From assembly GCA_031549625.1 (NCBI GenBank), contig JAVBPK010000117.1:1-26393 (forward strand): a stretch of 26,393 nucleotides of DNA, in the 5' to 3' direction. The notes below the pieces were generated by a model. It did no database searches and was not told where the DNA came from. It saw only the letters and a list, made by a program, of their open reading frames with translations. The position numbers and the translations under genes are program-made. This DNA is from JAISXK01 sp031549625 (lineage in GTDB: Bacteria > Bacillota > Clostridia > Christensenellales > CAG-138). How positions within the stretch are numbered: the stretch's first letter is position 1; every line of letters begins with the position of its first letter. Of this stretch, positions 8,191-15,578 are shown one piece after another.

Positions 8191-8334
8191 GATGCTTCGG
8201 GGCGGGGTGTGATTCCCCACCGGCGGTGATGCAAAACCGGTATGCGTTTTGCTAAGCCCGCGAGCGCTGCGTTTTGTGGCGTTGAACCAATGCGAATTTG
8301 GTGCCGACGGTATAGTCCGGACGAGAGAAGTACG
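8191..8334 (+). ncRNA. FMN riboswitch (RFN element)
   Basis: Matches the RFN element through the 'CTTCGGGGC', 'GATTCCCCACCGGCGGTGAT', 'GCCCGCGAGC', 'GGTGCCGACGGTATAGTCC' and 'GGACGAGAGAAG' conserved blocks in the right order. P1 pairs CTTC (8195-8198) with GAAG (8327-8330). One arm is extended: GCAAAAC (8231-8237) pairs with GTTTTGC (8246-8252) between the GGCGGTGAT and GCCCGCGAGC blocks, and a further variable arm spans about 8268-8282. It binds FMN and normally turns off downstream riboflavin genes. A GC-rich hairpin with a T-run follows at 8357, so control is probably by transcription termination. Confidence 0.95.
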
Positions 8335-8356
8335 CGTATTTCAATGCGCTTGTTAC

Positions 8357-8387
8357 GCCCCCCGGCGTGCATACGGGGGGGCTTTTT
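8357..8387 (+). terminator. Intrinsic terminator, expression platform of the FMN riboswitch
   Basis: GCCCCCCG (8357-8364) pairs with CGGGGGGC (within 8374-8382), with a 9-nt loop, followed by TTTTT (8383-8387). It lies between the aptamer and ribU and is the likely FMN-dependent stop signal. Confidence 0.85.
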
Positions 8388-8456
8388 GTTGTATAAAAAC
8401 AAAAGCATCCGCGAAAGACGCCCAAGAAGCATACATTTTTTAAGAGGTGAACCAAA

Positions 8457-9023
8457 ATGAAGACAAACACAAAACGGCTCGTACAACTCGGCATGCTCGC
8501 GGCGCTTTCCCTGATACTCGTGTATTTCATCCATTTGCCCATTTTCCCGTCAGCCGCTTTTTTGGAATACGACATGGCGGATATCCCGATATTGATCGGC
8601 ACGTTTTTATATGGCCCGTTTTGGGGTTTGCTGCTTACCATCGTCGTAAGCCTGCTGCAATGGCTGCTCGTTTCCCCCGCCAGCGGATGGATTGGCTTTG
8701 TGATGCATGCCTGTGCTACGGGCTCGTTTGTGCTGGTGGCCGGTTTCCTGTACCGCAAGTTTCACACGCGCGGCGGCGCGGCACTGGCGCTGGCGCTTGG
8801 CGGCCTCACCATGATTATCATGATGATCCCTCTGAACCTCATATTTACCGTGCGCTTCATGGGCGCGCCGCGTGAGATGGTCGTGGGCATGCTTGCCCCG
8901 GTCATCATTCCCTTTAACGCCATCAAAGCGCTGTTGAACGGCGGCATTACGTTCCTGTTGTACAAAACCATCGCGCGCATACTGCGCCTGGAACGGAAAT
9001 CACCCGCACTGAAAACAAACTAG
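8457..9023 (+). CDS. ribU: Riboflavin ECF transporter substrate-binding subunit RibU
   Basis: A 188-residue integral membrane S-component of an energy-coupling-factor transporter that imports riboflavin. It shows about six hydrophobic segments and the RibU-like 'EYDMADIPILIGTFLYGPFWGL' region (about residues 39-60), with the Asp-rich loop before the second helix typical of the family. The energising EcfA/EcfT subunits are not in this window, as is usual for shared ECF modules. The FMN riboswitch immediately upstream supports the substrate independently of the sequence match. ATG has AGAGGTG upstream at good spacing. It is a single-gene unit and ends 10 bases before the stop codon of the convergent rarD. 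Confidence 0.95.
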   Translation: MKTNTKRLVQLGMLAALSLILVYFIHLPIFPSAAFLEYDMADIPILIGTFLYGPFWGLLLTIVVSLLQWLLVSPASGWIGFVMHACATGSFVLVAGFLYRKFHTRGGAALALALGGLTMIIMMIPLNLIFTVRFMGAPREMVVGMLAPVIIPFNAIKALLNGGITFLLYKTIARILRLERKSPALKTN

Positions 9024-9033
9024 CAAACCGGGC

Positions 9034-9921
9034 CTATGCCGTTTCCGCCGCGGCCCGTGCCCTTTCGGTTTTGGCGCGGCGCACCATATTGATGGAAAAC
9101 AGCACGAGCGCTATCCAAATCAATCCAAAGCTGCAGGCTTGCCCCCATGAGAACGCTTCGCCCCGCATGAGGCCGGTAATCAGCATGAGAGTTGGGGTAA
9201 TGTACTGCAAAAACGCCATCACGGTAAAGGGCAGATTATTAACACCACGCGCGTAAAGGATGAGCGGCACGGCGGTTACAACGCCGCCGCCCATCAAAAG
9301 CGCGAGCTGCCAGCCGGCTGCGGACGCATAGCCGGCGGTCGGATTGAGCAAAATAAATCCCAGCGCAAAGGGCAACGTAAACATAGTCTCCACGGCCACG
9401 CTAACGAGGCTGTCTACGTGCGTAAATTTTTTAAGCGTGCCGTAGGCGGCAAACAACACGGCCAGAACCACCGCGATATAGGGAAAGCTGCCTCGCTGCA
9501 CGGTGGCGAAAATAACGCCCATGCCGGCCAGGGCAAGGGCCGCGATATCGAGCTTGTTGTAGCGCTCTTTGAAAATAAACACGCCACAGGCGAATACGGC
9601 GAGCGGATTCATATAGTAGCCAAGGCTGGCGTCCATGACATGCCCGCTGTTGACGGCATAGATATACAATCCCCAGTTGGTGGTTATGGCAAAAGCCGCG
9701 GGTATGAGGAATTTGAGCAGGCGCTTGTCCTTCATTACGGCGGTAAACTGCGGCATTTTTTTCAGAATGACCAGCAAAACCACGGTAAACACAGCGGACC
9801 ACAGTATGCGGTTCGCCAATACAAACAGCGGATTAAACGCGTTCAAAAATGACCAATATAGCGTCATCATGCCCCAGATTACATACCCGCCAATGGCGGC
9901 GGCAAGGTCTTTTTTGTTCAT
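9034..9921 (-). CDS. rarD: RarD-type EamA/DMT-superfamily transporter
   Basis: A 295-residue drug/metabolite-superfamily permease with about ten hydrophobic segments. The N-terminus 'AAIGGYVIWGMMTLYW' is the characteristic RarD opening, followed by 'ANRILWSAVFT' and the mid-protein 'NWGLYIYAVNSGHVMDASLGYYMNPL', strongly typical of RarD. The transported substrate is not established for this family. The chosen ATG at 9919-9921 starts right at the conserved part; its ribosome site (AAAGGA) is about 16 nt away, unusually far. A structured leader and a promoter lie upstream, so translation may be controlled. The C-terminus is basic and alanine-rich. Its 3' end faces ribU. Confidence 0.88.
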   Translation of the reverse strand: MNKKDLAAAIGGYVIWGMMTLYWSFLNAFNPLFVLANRILWSAVFTVVLLVILKKMPQFTAVMKDKRLLKFLIPAAFAITTNWGLYIYAVNSGHVMDASLGYYMNPLAVFACGVFIFKERYNKLDIAALALAGMGVIFATVQRGSFPYIAVVLAVLFAAYGTLKKFTHVDSLVSVAVETMFTLPFALGFILLNPTAGYASAAGWQLALLMGGGVVTAVPLILYARGVNNLPFTVMAFLQYITPTLMLITGLMRGEAFSWGQACSFGLIWIALVLFSINMVRRAKTERARAAAETA

Positions 9922-9952
9922 GGAAATTCGATAAATGTCCTTTCTTTTCGCT

Positions 9953-10017
9953 GGAGGGCACCCCGCGGCACATGCCGCAGGCCTCCCGTAAAGGCGGCCG
10001 CTGACAAATGGGCCGCC
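9953..10017 (-). promoter_or_regulatory. Structured 5' leader of rarD (two GC-rich hairpins)
   Basis: In the minus-strand transcript the first hairpin pairs GGCGGCC (10017-10011) with GGCCGCC (9999-9993) around an 11-nt loop. The second is a long imperfect stem: GGAGG (9986-9982) with CCTCC (9957-9953), and inside it CCTGCGGC with GCCGCGGG around an ATGT loop. No T-run follows, so it is not a standard terminator. It ends about 30 nt before the rarD start codon. I cannot match it to a known riboswitch class. Confidence 0.4.
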
Positions 10018-10041
10018 GGTCTTTGTGTGCGCGCATTCGAC

Positions 10042-10063
10042 AATTGCTGCGCGCGCAGCAATT
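10042..10063. promoter_or_regulatory. Perfect 22-nt palindrome between rarD and murG, candidate operator
   Basis: The half-site AATTGCTGCGC (10042-10052) is repeated as its exact reverse complement at 10053-10063 with no spacer. It overlaps the predicted transcription start of rarD and lies at about -40 to -60 of the murG promoter. No T-run follows on either strand, which argues against a terminator. Confidence 0.45.
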
Positions 10064-10072
10064 ATTCTATCA
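10064..10072 (-). promoter_or_regulatory. Extended -10 promoter for rarD
   Basis: Minus strand TGATAGAAT (10072-10064): TGn plus TAGAAT. The -35 match at the right distance is poor. The predicted start near 10057 lies inside the 22-nt palindrome. Confidence 0.35.
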
Positions 10073-10087
10073 CACTGCTTGCGCTTG

Positions 10088-10096
10088 TGATATACT
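10088..10096 (+). promoter_or_regulatory. Extended -10 promoter for murG
   Basis: TGATATACT at 10088-10096 (TGn plus TATACT), with no good -35 box. Initiation is expected near 10103, about 50 nt before the murG ATG. Confidence 0.4.
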
Positions 10097-10154
10097 TTAT
10101 TGTTGGAAATCGTTATTTCTTTCTGCAGCATATACTGCATTGAAAGGATGAAGT

Positions 10155-11222
10155 ATGGAAAAAACAGCTTTATTCACTGGCGGCGGCTCCGCCGGACACG
10201 TAACGCCAAACCTTGCTTTGATGCGCACGCTGCGCCAGGAGGGCTGGGCCATCCACTACATCGGCACGGCGGACGGCATAGAGCGCAAGCTGCTTGCGCA
10301 GGAAGCCGATATCCCCTATCACAGCATCAGCGCGGGCAAGCTGCGGCGGTATTTCAGCCTGAAAAACCTGACGGATGTTTTCCGAGTGGTGCGCGGGGTG
10401 GGGCAGGCGCGGGCTGTGGTAAAGGCCGTGCGTCCGGACGTCGTTTTTTCAAAGGGCGGCTTTGTCTCCGTCCCCGTCGTTTTGGGCGCAAGGGGTAAGG
10501 CGCCCATCGTAGCGCACGAATCCGATTATACGCCCGGGCTTTCCAATCGCATAGCGAACCGCTTTGCCGACAAGGTATGCGTCACATTCGAGGACACGCT
10601 GGCGCATGTGGGCGCAAAGGGCGTATTCACCGGCACGCCCATCCGGCCCGAGCTTTGCGCCGGGGACAAAGGCCGTGGCTTCGCGTTCACCGGCTTAAGC
10701 GGCGGCAAGCCCGTTTTGCTCGTGATGGGCGGCAGCCTGGGCGCCATGGCGGTAAACGACGCGCTGCGCGAAGCGCTGCCGGAGCTTTTGAAAACCTTCC
10801 ACATCGTGCATCTGTGCGGCACAGGCAAGCTTTCCAAAGCGCATGCACAAGCCGGTTATGTGCAGTACGAGTATATTTCCGAGGAGCTTCCCGACCTGCT
10901 GGCCATGGCCGATATCGTGCTTTCACGCGCGGGGGCAAACGCGGTGTTTGAATTTCTGGCGCTGAAAAAGCCCGCTTTGCTTGTGCCTTTGCCGCTTTCC
11001 GCCAGCCGCGGCGACCAAATACAAAACGCAAACTATTTCCAGAAAAAGGGCTACGCCGACGTGCTGCCACAGGAAAATTGCAATCCGCAAACGCTATGCG
11101 CACGGCTGCTGGCGCTGTACCAAAACCGCGGCGCATACATGGCGGCAATGGAACGCGAAACGCATGCCGACGGCACACAAGCCGTGCTGGGCGTTATCCG
11201 GCAGGCGGCAAACAGGTCATAA
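10155..11222 (+). CDS. murG: MurG, UDP-GlcNAc:lipid I GlcNAc transferase
   Basis: A 355-residue GT28 glycosyltransferase that adds GlcNAc to undecaprenyl-PP-MurNAc-pentapeptide (lipid I) to make lipid II on the inner face of the membrane. The N-terminal loop is 'FTGGGSAGHVTPNLAL' (about 7-22), a clostridial-style variant of GGTGGH. 'VVFSKGGFVSVPVV' (about 95-108) and 'HESDYTPGLSNR' (about 120-131) follow. 'LLVMGGSLGA' opens the UDP-binding C-terminal domain, with 'VLSRAGANAVFEFLALKKPALLVPLPLSASRGDQ' carrying the nucleotide-sugar contacts. The length is normal. An AAAGGATG ribosome site precedes the ATG. The gene is not in a division/cell-wall cluster here; it stands alone between the rarD divergent promoter region and the metG T-box. 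Confidence 0.93.
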   Translation: MEKTALFTGGGSAGHVTPNLALMRTLRQEGWAIHYIGTADGIERKLLAQEADIPYHSISAGKLRRYFSLKNLTDVFRVVRGVGQARAVVKAVRPDVVFSKGGFVSVPVVLGARGKAPIVAHESDYTPGLSNRIANRFADKVCVTFEDTLAHVGAKGVFTGTPIRPELCAGDKGRGFAFTGLSGGKPVLLVMGGSLGAMAVNDALREALPELLKTFHIVHLCGTGKLSKAHAQAGYVQYEYISEELPDLLAMADIVLSRAGANAVFEFLALKKPALLVPLPLSASRGDQIQNANYFQKKGYADVLPQENCNPQTLCARLLALYQNRGAYMAAMERETHADGTQAVLGVIRQAANRS

Positions 11223-11248
11223 TTGGCCGCCGCACAGCGATTTCCCGC

Positions 11249-11278
11249 TTGACAAATACCAAAACGGCGGGATACAAT
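11249..11278 (+). promoter_or_regulatory. Promoter of the metG T-box unit
   Basis: Consensus TTGACA (11249-11254), an 18-nt spacer, TACAAT (11273-11278). Initiation near 11285 places the T-box at the very start of the transcript. Confidence 0.8.
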
Positions 11279-11289
11279 CAACAGCATCA

Positions 11290-11562
11290 CGATACCGGAT
11301 TTTTCCGGACGCAATGACGGAAAGAGTACGCGGAAATTCGCTTCTTTTAGAGAGCCGGGGTTAGGTGCAAGCCCGGCGAAGCACCCCGCCGAACATGGCT
11401 CCCGAGCGATGCGCGCCAAAGCAAGCATGCCAAGGCCGCACGGGCGCGCCCGATACAGCGCGTTCTATGAGCCTTTGCCGCCGCGCAAAGGAAAATAGGG
11501 TGGTACCACGCCGCAGCCGCGCCGTCCCTTGGAGTTTTCTTCAATGGCAGCGCGTTTTCTTT
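11290..11562 (+). ncRNA. T-box leader, methionine specific
   Basis: Conserved T-box parts appear in order: 'ATGACGGAAAGAGTA' at the start of stem I (from about 11314), 'AGAGAGCCGGGG' with 'GGTGCAAGCCCGG', the stem I 3' side containing 'GAACATGGCTCC', and the T-box 'AGGGTGGTACCACG' at 11497-11510. In the specifier loop the codon reads ATG (11395-11397), matching methionine and the downstream metG. AGGG of the T-box region can pair with TCCCT near 11524 as the antiterminator. A competing stem, CGCGC (about 11517) with GCGCG (11550-11554) followed by TTTTCTTTT, is the probable terminator. Uncharged tRNA-Met binding would permit readthrough. Confidence 0.93.
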
Positions 11563-11563
11563 T

Positions 11564-11577
11564 GCGGAATATTCCGC
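11564..11577. repeat. 14-nt perfect palindrome before metG
   Basis: GCGGAATATTCCGC immediately follows the T-run of the T-box terminator and precedes the metG ribosome site by about 40 nt. It could form a short stem in the leader; no known role. Confidence 0.4.
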
Positions 11578-11629
11578 GCGGCTTTGCAAAAACGACCATG
11601 CCAAATCACGGCAGCCGACAGGAGGGCAT

Positions 11630-13585
11630 ATGACAAAACCAACATTTTATATTACGACGCCGATTTATTACCCCAGCGACAAGCTGCACATCGGGCATGC
11701 ATACTGCACGGTGGCCGCGGACGCTATAGCGCGGTATAAGCGGCAAACCGGCTACGACGTGTATTTTCTGACAGGCTCAGATGAGCACGGCCAGAAGATT
11801 GAGCGCATGGCGCAGCAAAACGGCGTAACCCCCCAGGCGTATGTGGACCGCATCGTGGATACATTCCTCGCGCTGTGGAAGCTGCTCGATATTTCAAACG
11901 ACGGCTTTATCCGCACGACGGACGATTACCACGTAAAAGCCGTGCAGCGTATATTCAAAAAGCTGTACGATCAGGGCGATATCTATAAATCCTCTTATAC
12001 AGGGCATTATTGCACGCCGTGCGAAAGCTTTTGGCTTGAACGCCAGCTGGTGGACGGCAAGTGCCCCGATTGCGGGCGCGATACGGAGCTGGTAGAGGAA
12101 GAAAGCTACTTCTTCCGCATGAGCAAATACGCGGACAGGCTGATCGAGCATATCCGCACGCATCCCGAATTTATACAGCCGCCCAGCCGCGCAAACGAGA
12201 TGATGCAAAACTTTTTGCTGCCCGGGCTTGAGGATCTTTGCGTTTCGCGCACCAGTTTCAAGTGGGGCATACCCGTCGATTTCGACGACAAACACGTGGT
12301 ATACGTGTGGCTGGACGCGCTGAGCAACTATGCCACAAAGCTCGGCTGGTACGGCGACGACGATACGCTGTATAAAAAATACTGGCCAGCCGATATTCAC
12401 CTTGTCGGCAAGGAAATCGTCCGTTTCCACACCATCATATGGCCCATTATGCTGATGGCTTTGGGCGAGCCCATACCCAAGCAGGTGTTTGGCCATGGCT
12501 GGCTCGTGCTGGACGGCGGAAAAATGAGCAAATCAAAGGGCAACGTGGTAGACCCCGTCAAGCTTTGCGAGCGCTACGGCGTAGATGCCATTCGTTACTT
12601 CCTGCTGCGCGAGGTGCCCTTCGGCGCGGACGGCATATTTAACAACGAAGCGCTGATCTACCGCATAAACAGCGACCTCGCGAACGACCTTGGCAACCTG
12701 CTTTCGCGCACGGTTTCCATGATAGACAAATACTTCGGCGGCATTATCCCCGCACCTGCCGCGCCCATAGCCCAGGAGGACGACGCGCTGCTCGCGCTGG
12801 CGCTCGGCCTGCCCGCCGCCGTTGAAAGGCAAATGAAGGACCTAAAGCTGCCCGACGCGCTGATGGAAATATGGAAGCTGGTCGGCGCCAGCAACAAATA
12901 CATCGACACGACGGCGCCCTGGGTGCTGGCCAAGGACGACGCAAACAAGGCCCGGCTTGGCACCGTGCTTTACAATCTCGCGGAATGTTTGCGCTTTATC
13001 GCCGTGCATATTCAGCCGTTTTTGACCACCACGCCCAAGGAGATGTTCGCACAGCTGGGCGTAACCTACGCGGCAAAGCAAACCGTGGAAAGCCTTGCCT
13101 GCTTTGATGGCACCGTCCCCGGCACCGCCGTGCATAAAGGCGATGCGCTTTTCCCGCGCATCGATGTAGAAAAGGAGCTGGCAGAACTGGCAGAACAAGC
13201 CGCCGCCAAACAGCAGGCCGCCGCCGCGGTGGAAGAGGAAGCGGAAACGCCCCTGCCCGAAATAGAATATGACGACTTCGCCAAGCTGGATTTACGCCTG
13301 GCAAAGGTAATCGCCTGTGAAGAAGTAAAGCGCAGTAAAAAGCTCCTGAAACTTACGTTGCAGGTGGGTGACGAAGTACGCACCGTCGCTTCCGGCATAA
13401 AAGCCTGGTACGCGCCGCAGGATCTCGTAGGCAAAACCGTAGTGCTCGTCGCCAACTTAAAGCCCGTCACGCTTTGCGGGGTGGAAAGCCGCGGCATGAT
13501 CCTGTGCGCCTCCGATAAGGACGATATCAACTTAAGCGCCATCACCACCATGGCCGAACTGCCGGACGGACTGAAGGTGCGCTAA
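11630..13585 (+). CDS. metG: Methionyl-tRNA synthetase with C-terminal tRNA-binding domain
   Basis: A 651-residue class I synthetase that charges tRNA-Met. The Rossmann fold carries HIGH (20-23) and KMSKS (298-302). The connective peptide keeps a single zinc knuckle, C128-x2-C131 and C145-x2-C148. The anticodon-binding helical domain follows (about 340-510), then an alanine/glutamate-rich linker (about 515-540). The OB-fold tRNA-binding domain ('FAKLDLRLAKVIACEEV', about 545-651) is complete, as in the long dimeric MetG form. The start is preceded by AGGAGGG. Expression should depend on the Met T-box upstream. The TatD-family gene starts 2 bases after the stop, a pairing also known in Bacillus (metS-yabD). 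Confidence 0.97.
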   Translation: MTKPTFYITTPIYYPSDKLHIGHAYCTVAADAIARYKRQTGYDVYFLTGSDEHGQKIERMAQQNGVTPQAYVDRIVDTFLALWKLLDISNDGFIRTTDDYHVKAVQRIFKKLYDQGDIYKSSYTGHYCTPCESFWLERQLVDGKCPDCGRDTELVEEESYFFRMSKYADRLIEHIRTHPEFIQPPSRANEMMQNFLLPGLEDLCVSRTSFKWGIPVDFDDKHVVYVWLDALSNYATKLGWYGDDDTLYKKYWPADIHLVGKEIVRFHTIIWPIMLMALGEPIPKQVFGHGWLVLDGGKMSKSKGNVVDPVKLCERYGVDAIRYFLLREVPFGADGIFNNEALIYRINSDLANDLGNLLSRTVSMIDKYFGGIIPAPAAPIAQEDDALLALALGLPAAVERQMKDLKLPDALMEIWKLVGASNKYIDTTAPWVLAKDDANKARLGTVLYNLAECLRFIAVHIQPFLTTTPKEMFAQLGVTYAAKQTVESLACFDGTVPGTAVHKGDALFPRIDVEKELAELAEQAAAKQQAAAAVEEEAETPLPEIEYDDFAKLDLRLAKVIACEEVKRSKKLLKLTLQVGDEVRTVASGIKAWYAPQDLVGKTVVLVANLKPVTLCGVESRGMILCASDKDDINLSAITTMAELPDGLKVR

Positions 13586-13587
13586 GC

Positions 13588-14352
13588 ATGCGCCTGTTCG
13601 ATACGCATGCGCATTTGCTGGACGACCGCTTTGACGAAGACCGCGAAGCCATACTGAAAAGCCTGCCTGAGCAGGATATCGCGCTCGTGCTGGAAGCAGG
13701 CACGAGCGCTTCTTCCGCCGCGGATGTGCTGGCGCTCGCCGGGCGCTGCGACTACATCGTGGCCGCCCTCGGCACGCATCCCCATGAGGCTGCGGATATG
13801 CTGCCCGCGCATCTGTTAGAGCTGGAAACGCTGCTCTTAAACGAAAAAGCCGTGGCGGTAGGCGAGATCGGCCTGGATTACCACTACGATTTTTCCCCGC
13901 GTGATATCCAGCGAAAGTGGTTTGTGGAACAGCTAGAGGTGGCGCGGCAGGCAAACTTGCCCGTCGTATTGCATGTGCGCGAAGCCGATAGCGACGCGCT
14001 GGAAATATTGCGGGCGCACAAAGCCGGCCTGCGCGGCGTGATGCATTGCTTTTCCGGCAGCTACGAAACCGCCTGCGCATGCCTGGATTTGGGCCTGTAC
14101 ATCGCTTTTGGCGGCGCGCTCACGTTTGAAAACGCGAAACGCAACGTTGAAATAGCAAAGAGGCTGCCCATGGAACGGCTTCTCATCGAAACCGATTGCC
14201 CATACATGACGCCCGTACCCTTCCGCGGCAAGCGCAACGATCCTTCGCTCGTGCGGCTCGTTTGCGAAAAGCTCGCGCAAATCCGCGGCATGGACGCGGA
14301 TGAAACAGCCTCTATTACATTGCGAAATGGAAAACTATTGTTTGGCTTATAA
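13588..14352 (+). CDS. tatD: TatD-family metal-dependent DNase
   Basis: A 254-residue TIM-barrel hydrolase of the TatD/YcfH/YabD family; members are metal-dependent 3'-5' deoxyribonucleases. Motifs: 'LFDTHAHLLD' (His7, His9 as metal ligands), 'GTHPHEA', 'GEIGLDYHYD' (metal-bridging Glu), 'VLHVREA', 'MHCFSGS', 'GGALTFEN', and C-terminal 'LIETDCPYMTPVPFRGKRN', all hallmark family blocks. The length is typical. The ATG lies 2 bases after the metG stop with GAAGGTG inside the metG end, so it is co-transcribed and probably translationally coupled. Its 3' end faces the minus-strand methyltransferase gene 33 bases away; I see no clear terminator in that gap. Confidence 0.93.
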   Translation: MRLFDTHAHLLDDRFDEDREAILKSLPEQDIALVLEAGTSASSAADVLALAGRCDYIVAALGTHPHEAADMLPAHLLELETLLLNEKAVAVGEIGLDYHYDFSPRDIQRKWFVEQLEVARQANLPVVLHVREADSDALEILRAHKAGLRGVMHCFSGSYETACACLDLGLYIAFGGALTFENAKRNVEIAKRLPMERLLIETDCPYMTPVPFRGKRNDPSLVRLVCEKLAQIRGMDADETASITLRNGKLLFGL

Positions 14353-14385
14353 GAAAGGCCGTTGTGGGGTGGCGCCGCGCGCGCT

Positions 14386-15123
14386 TCATGGCTGCCTTTC
14401 CATATGATAAATGGCGCGGTATTCTTCGGAAAACGCGTCGTTTTCGTCTTTAAGCAGCAACGGGGGCGACACGGAAAGCGAACATTGACCGCCGCCTTTT
14501 ACGGCCATCAGCAAGGCGAGGTAGGGCTCTTTTTTCGCGTTGTGCGCCACAAAGCGCAGGCGTTTTGGTTCCAACCCGGCTTGCCGCAGGGCGACAAGCG
14601 CGTCCGTTAAGCGCTTGGCCGGATAACACAGATAGAACCGGCCGCCGCGCTTGAGCAACGCGTCCGCGCAGGCTGTTGCGCCTTTTAGCGCGTTTTCCCC
14701 GCTGCGGGCAGCAGCGCGCGGCGCGTTTGGGCTGGGCTTGTCCGGATCGAAATACGGAGGATTGCACAATGCCGCGCTAAAGCAGCCCTTGCCCAGCTCC
14801 CGTGGCGCGTCCGCCCAGTCGAGCGCGCGGATATCGAGCGGCATCTTGTTATAGGCGGCGCTTTTGCGCATGAGCGCGCACAGCGCTTCTTCTTTTTCAA
14901 TGCATGTAAACAGGGCGCCGGTACGCGCACCAGCAAGCACGGCAAGCACGCCGGTGCCCGCGCCGATATCTACGGCGCGTTCTTGCGGCATCAGGTCGGC
15001 AAAGCCCGCAAGCAGTACGGAATCCTGGGTAAAGCGGGGAAGATCGGCGCTCTGGTACAAAAAAAGCCCCTTGTACTGCAGATCATCCAGCCGCGCGCAA
15101 TGCGCATCGGCGCCGCCGCTCAT
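14386..15123 (-). CDS. tRNA1(Val) (adenine-37-N6)-type methyltransferase (YfiC/TrmN6-like)
   Basis: About 245 residues; a SAM-dependent class I methyltransferase. The opening 'RLDDLQYKGLFLYQ' and 'FTQDSVLLAGF' are typical of the TrmN6/YabB group, which methylates adenine in tRNA. The SAM-binding motif I is 'AVDIGAGTGVLAVL'. The catalytic NPPY motif appears as 'LCNPPYFDPDKPS', characteristic of N6-adenine methyltransferases. 'RFYLCYPAKRLTDAL' follows. Two starts are possible, 15129 and 15123; I prefer 15123 because its ATG overlaps the upstream stop as ATGA, the classical coupled arrangement. Operon with the small acidic protein gene upstream. The exact tRNA target is inferred from the family. 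Confidence 0.85.
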   Translation of the reverse strand: MSGGADAHCARLDDLQYKGLFLYQSADLPRFTQDSVLLAGFADLMPQERAVDIGAGTGVLAVLAGARTGALFTCIEKEEALCALMRKSAAYNKMPLDIRALDWADAPRELGKGCFSAALCNPPYFDPDKPSPNAPRAAARSGENALKGATACADALLKRGGRFYLCYPAKRLTDALVALRQAGLEPKRLRFVAHNAKKEPYLALLMAVKGGGQCSLSVSPPLLLKDENDAFSEEYRAIYHMERQP

Positions 15124-15422
15124 GTCCATTCGATGGCGCCGATACTTTCAAGGTATTCCTCGTTGTAATCCAAATAATCCTCCGTGAGGCGCATCATGTA
15201 CATTTTATGCTCAGGGAATGCCGCGCTCATGCCCTCAAATATGGCTGTGAGAGCAGCGTCATCGTCGTATTCCGCGCCGTCGTTCACGCCCGTTTGCAAC
15301 ATAAACGCTTCGTCGAGCGTGATAAGGCGCTGTACCATTTCTTCAAGCACGCCTGCGGGTAAAAAATCGTAATCCTTTTGTTTGGTAAGGCAGTCCATGA
15401 TAAACGCGCGCGCTTCTTCCAT
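15120..15422 (-). CDS. Small acidic protein of unknown function
   Basis: 100 residues, rich in Glu/Asp and Met, helical in character ('FIMDCLTKQKDYDFLPAGVLEEMVQ...', '...YLDYNEEYLESIGAIEWT'). I do not recognise the family. There is no signal peptide or membrane segment, so it is cytosolic. The ATG at 15420-15422 has an excellent GGAGGA ribosome site and a strong promoter 36-64 bases upstream; a longer frame reaching 15716 would read through that promoter and the repeat array and is rejected. Its stop overlaps the start of the methyltransferase gene by four bases, so the two are translationally coupled. Confidence 0.75.
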   Translation of the reverse strand: MEEARAFIMDCLTKQKDYDFLPAGVLEEMVQRLITLDEAFMLQTGVNDGAEYDDDAALTAIFEGMSAAFPEHKMYMMRLTEDYLDYNEEYLESIGAIEWT

Positions 15423-15457
15423 AATAATCGTTCCTCCCGTGTATTCGTATTGCGCAT

Positions 15458-15486
15458 AGTATACCGCAGCGCCAATAAGAATGCAA
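15458..15486 (-). promoter_or_regulatory. Promoter of the small protein-methyltransferase operon
   Basis: Minus strand: TTGCAT (15486-15481), a 17-nt spacer, TATACT (15463-15458). The expected start is near 15451, leaving a leader of about 30 nt. Confidence 0.65.
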
Positions 15487-15514
15487 AAGCAACAGTTTGT
15501 TTGCATTTGCTGGG

Positions 15515-15544
15515 TTGCCTTTCCATACGGCCATACATTATTAT
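15515..15544 (+). promoter_or_regulatory. Candidate promoter for the 2-oxoacid dehydrogenase operon
   Basis: TTGCCT (15515-15520), an 18-nt spacer, TATTAT (15539-15544). Both boxes are imperfect (4/6 and 5/6). If used, transcripts would start near 15551 and carry the whole hairpin array as a leader of about 340 nt before the E2 gene. Confidence 0.35.
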
Positions 15545-15578
15545 AGTCGGTAGTTGAAGTTTGCCGGAAGCGGCGCGA

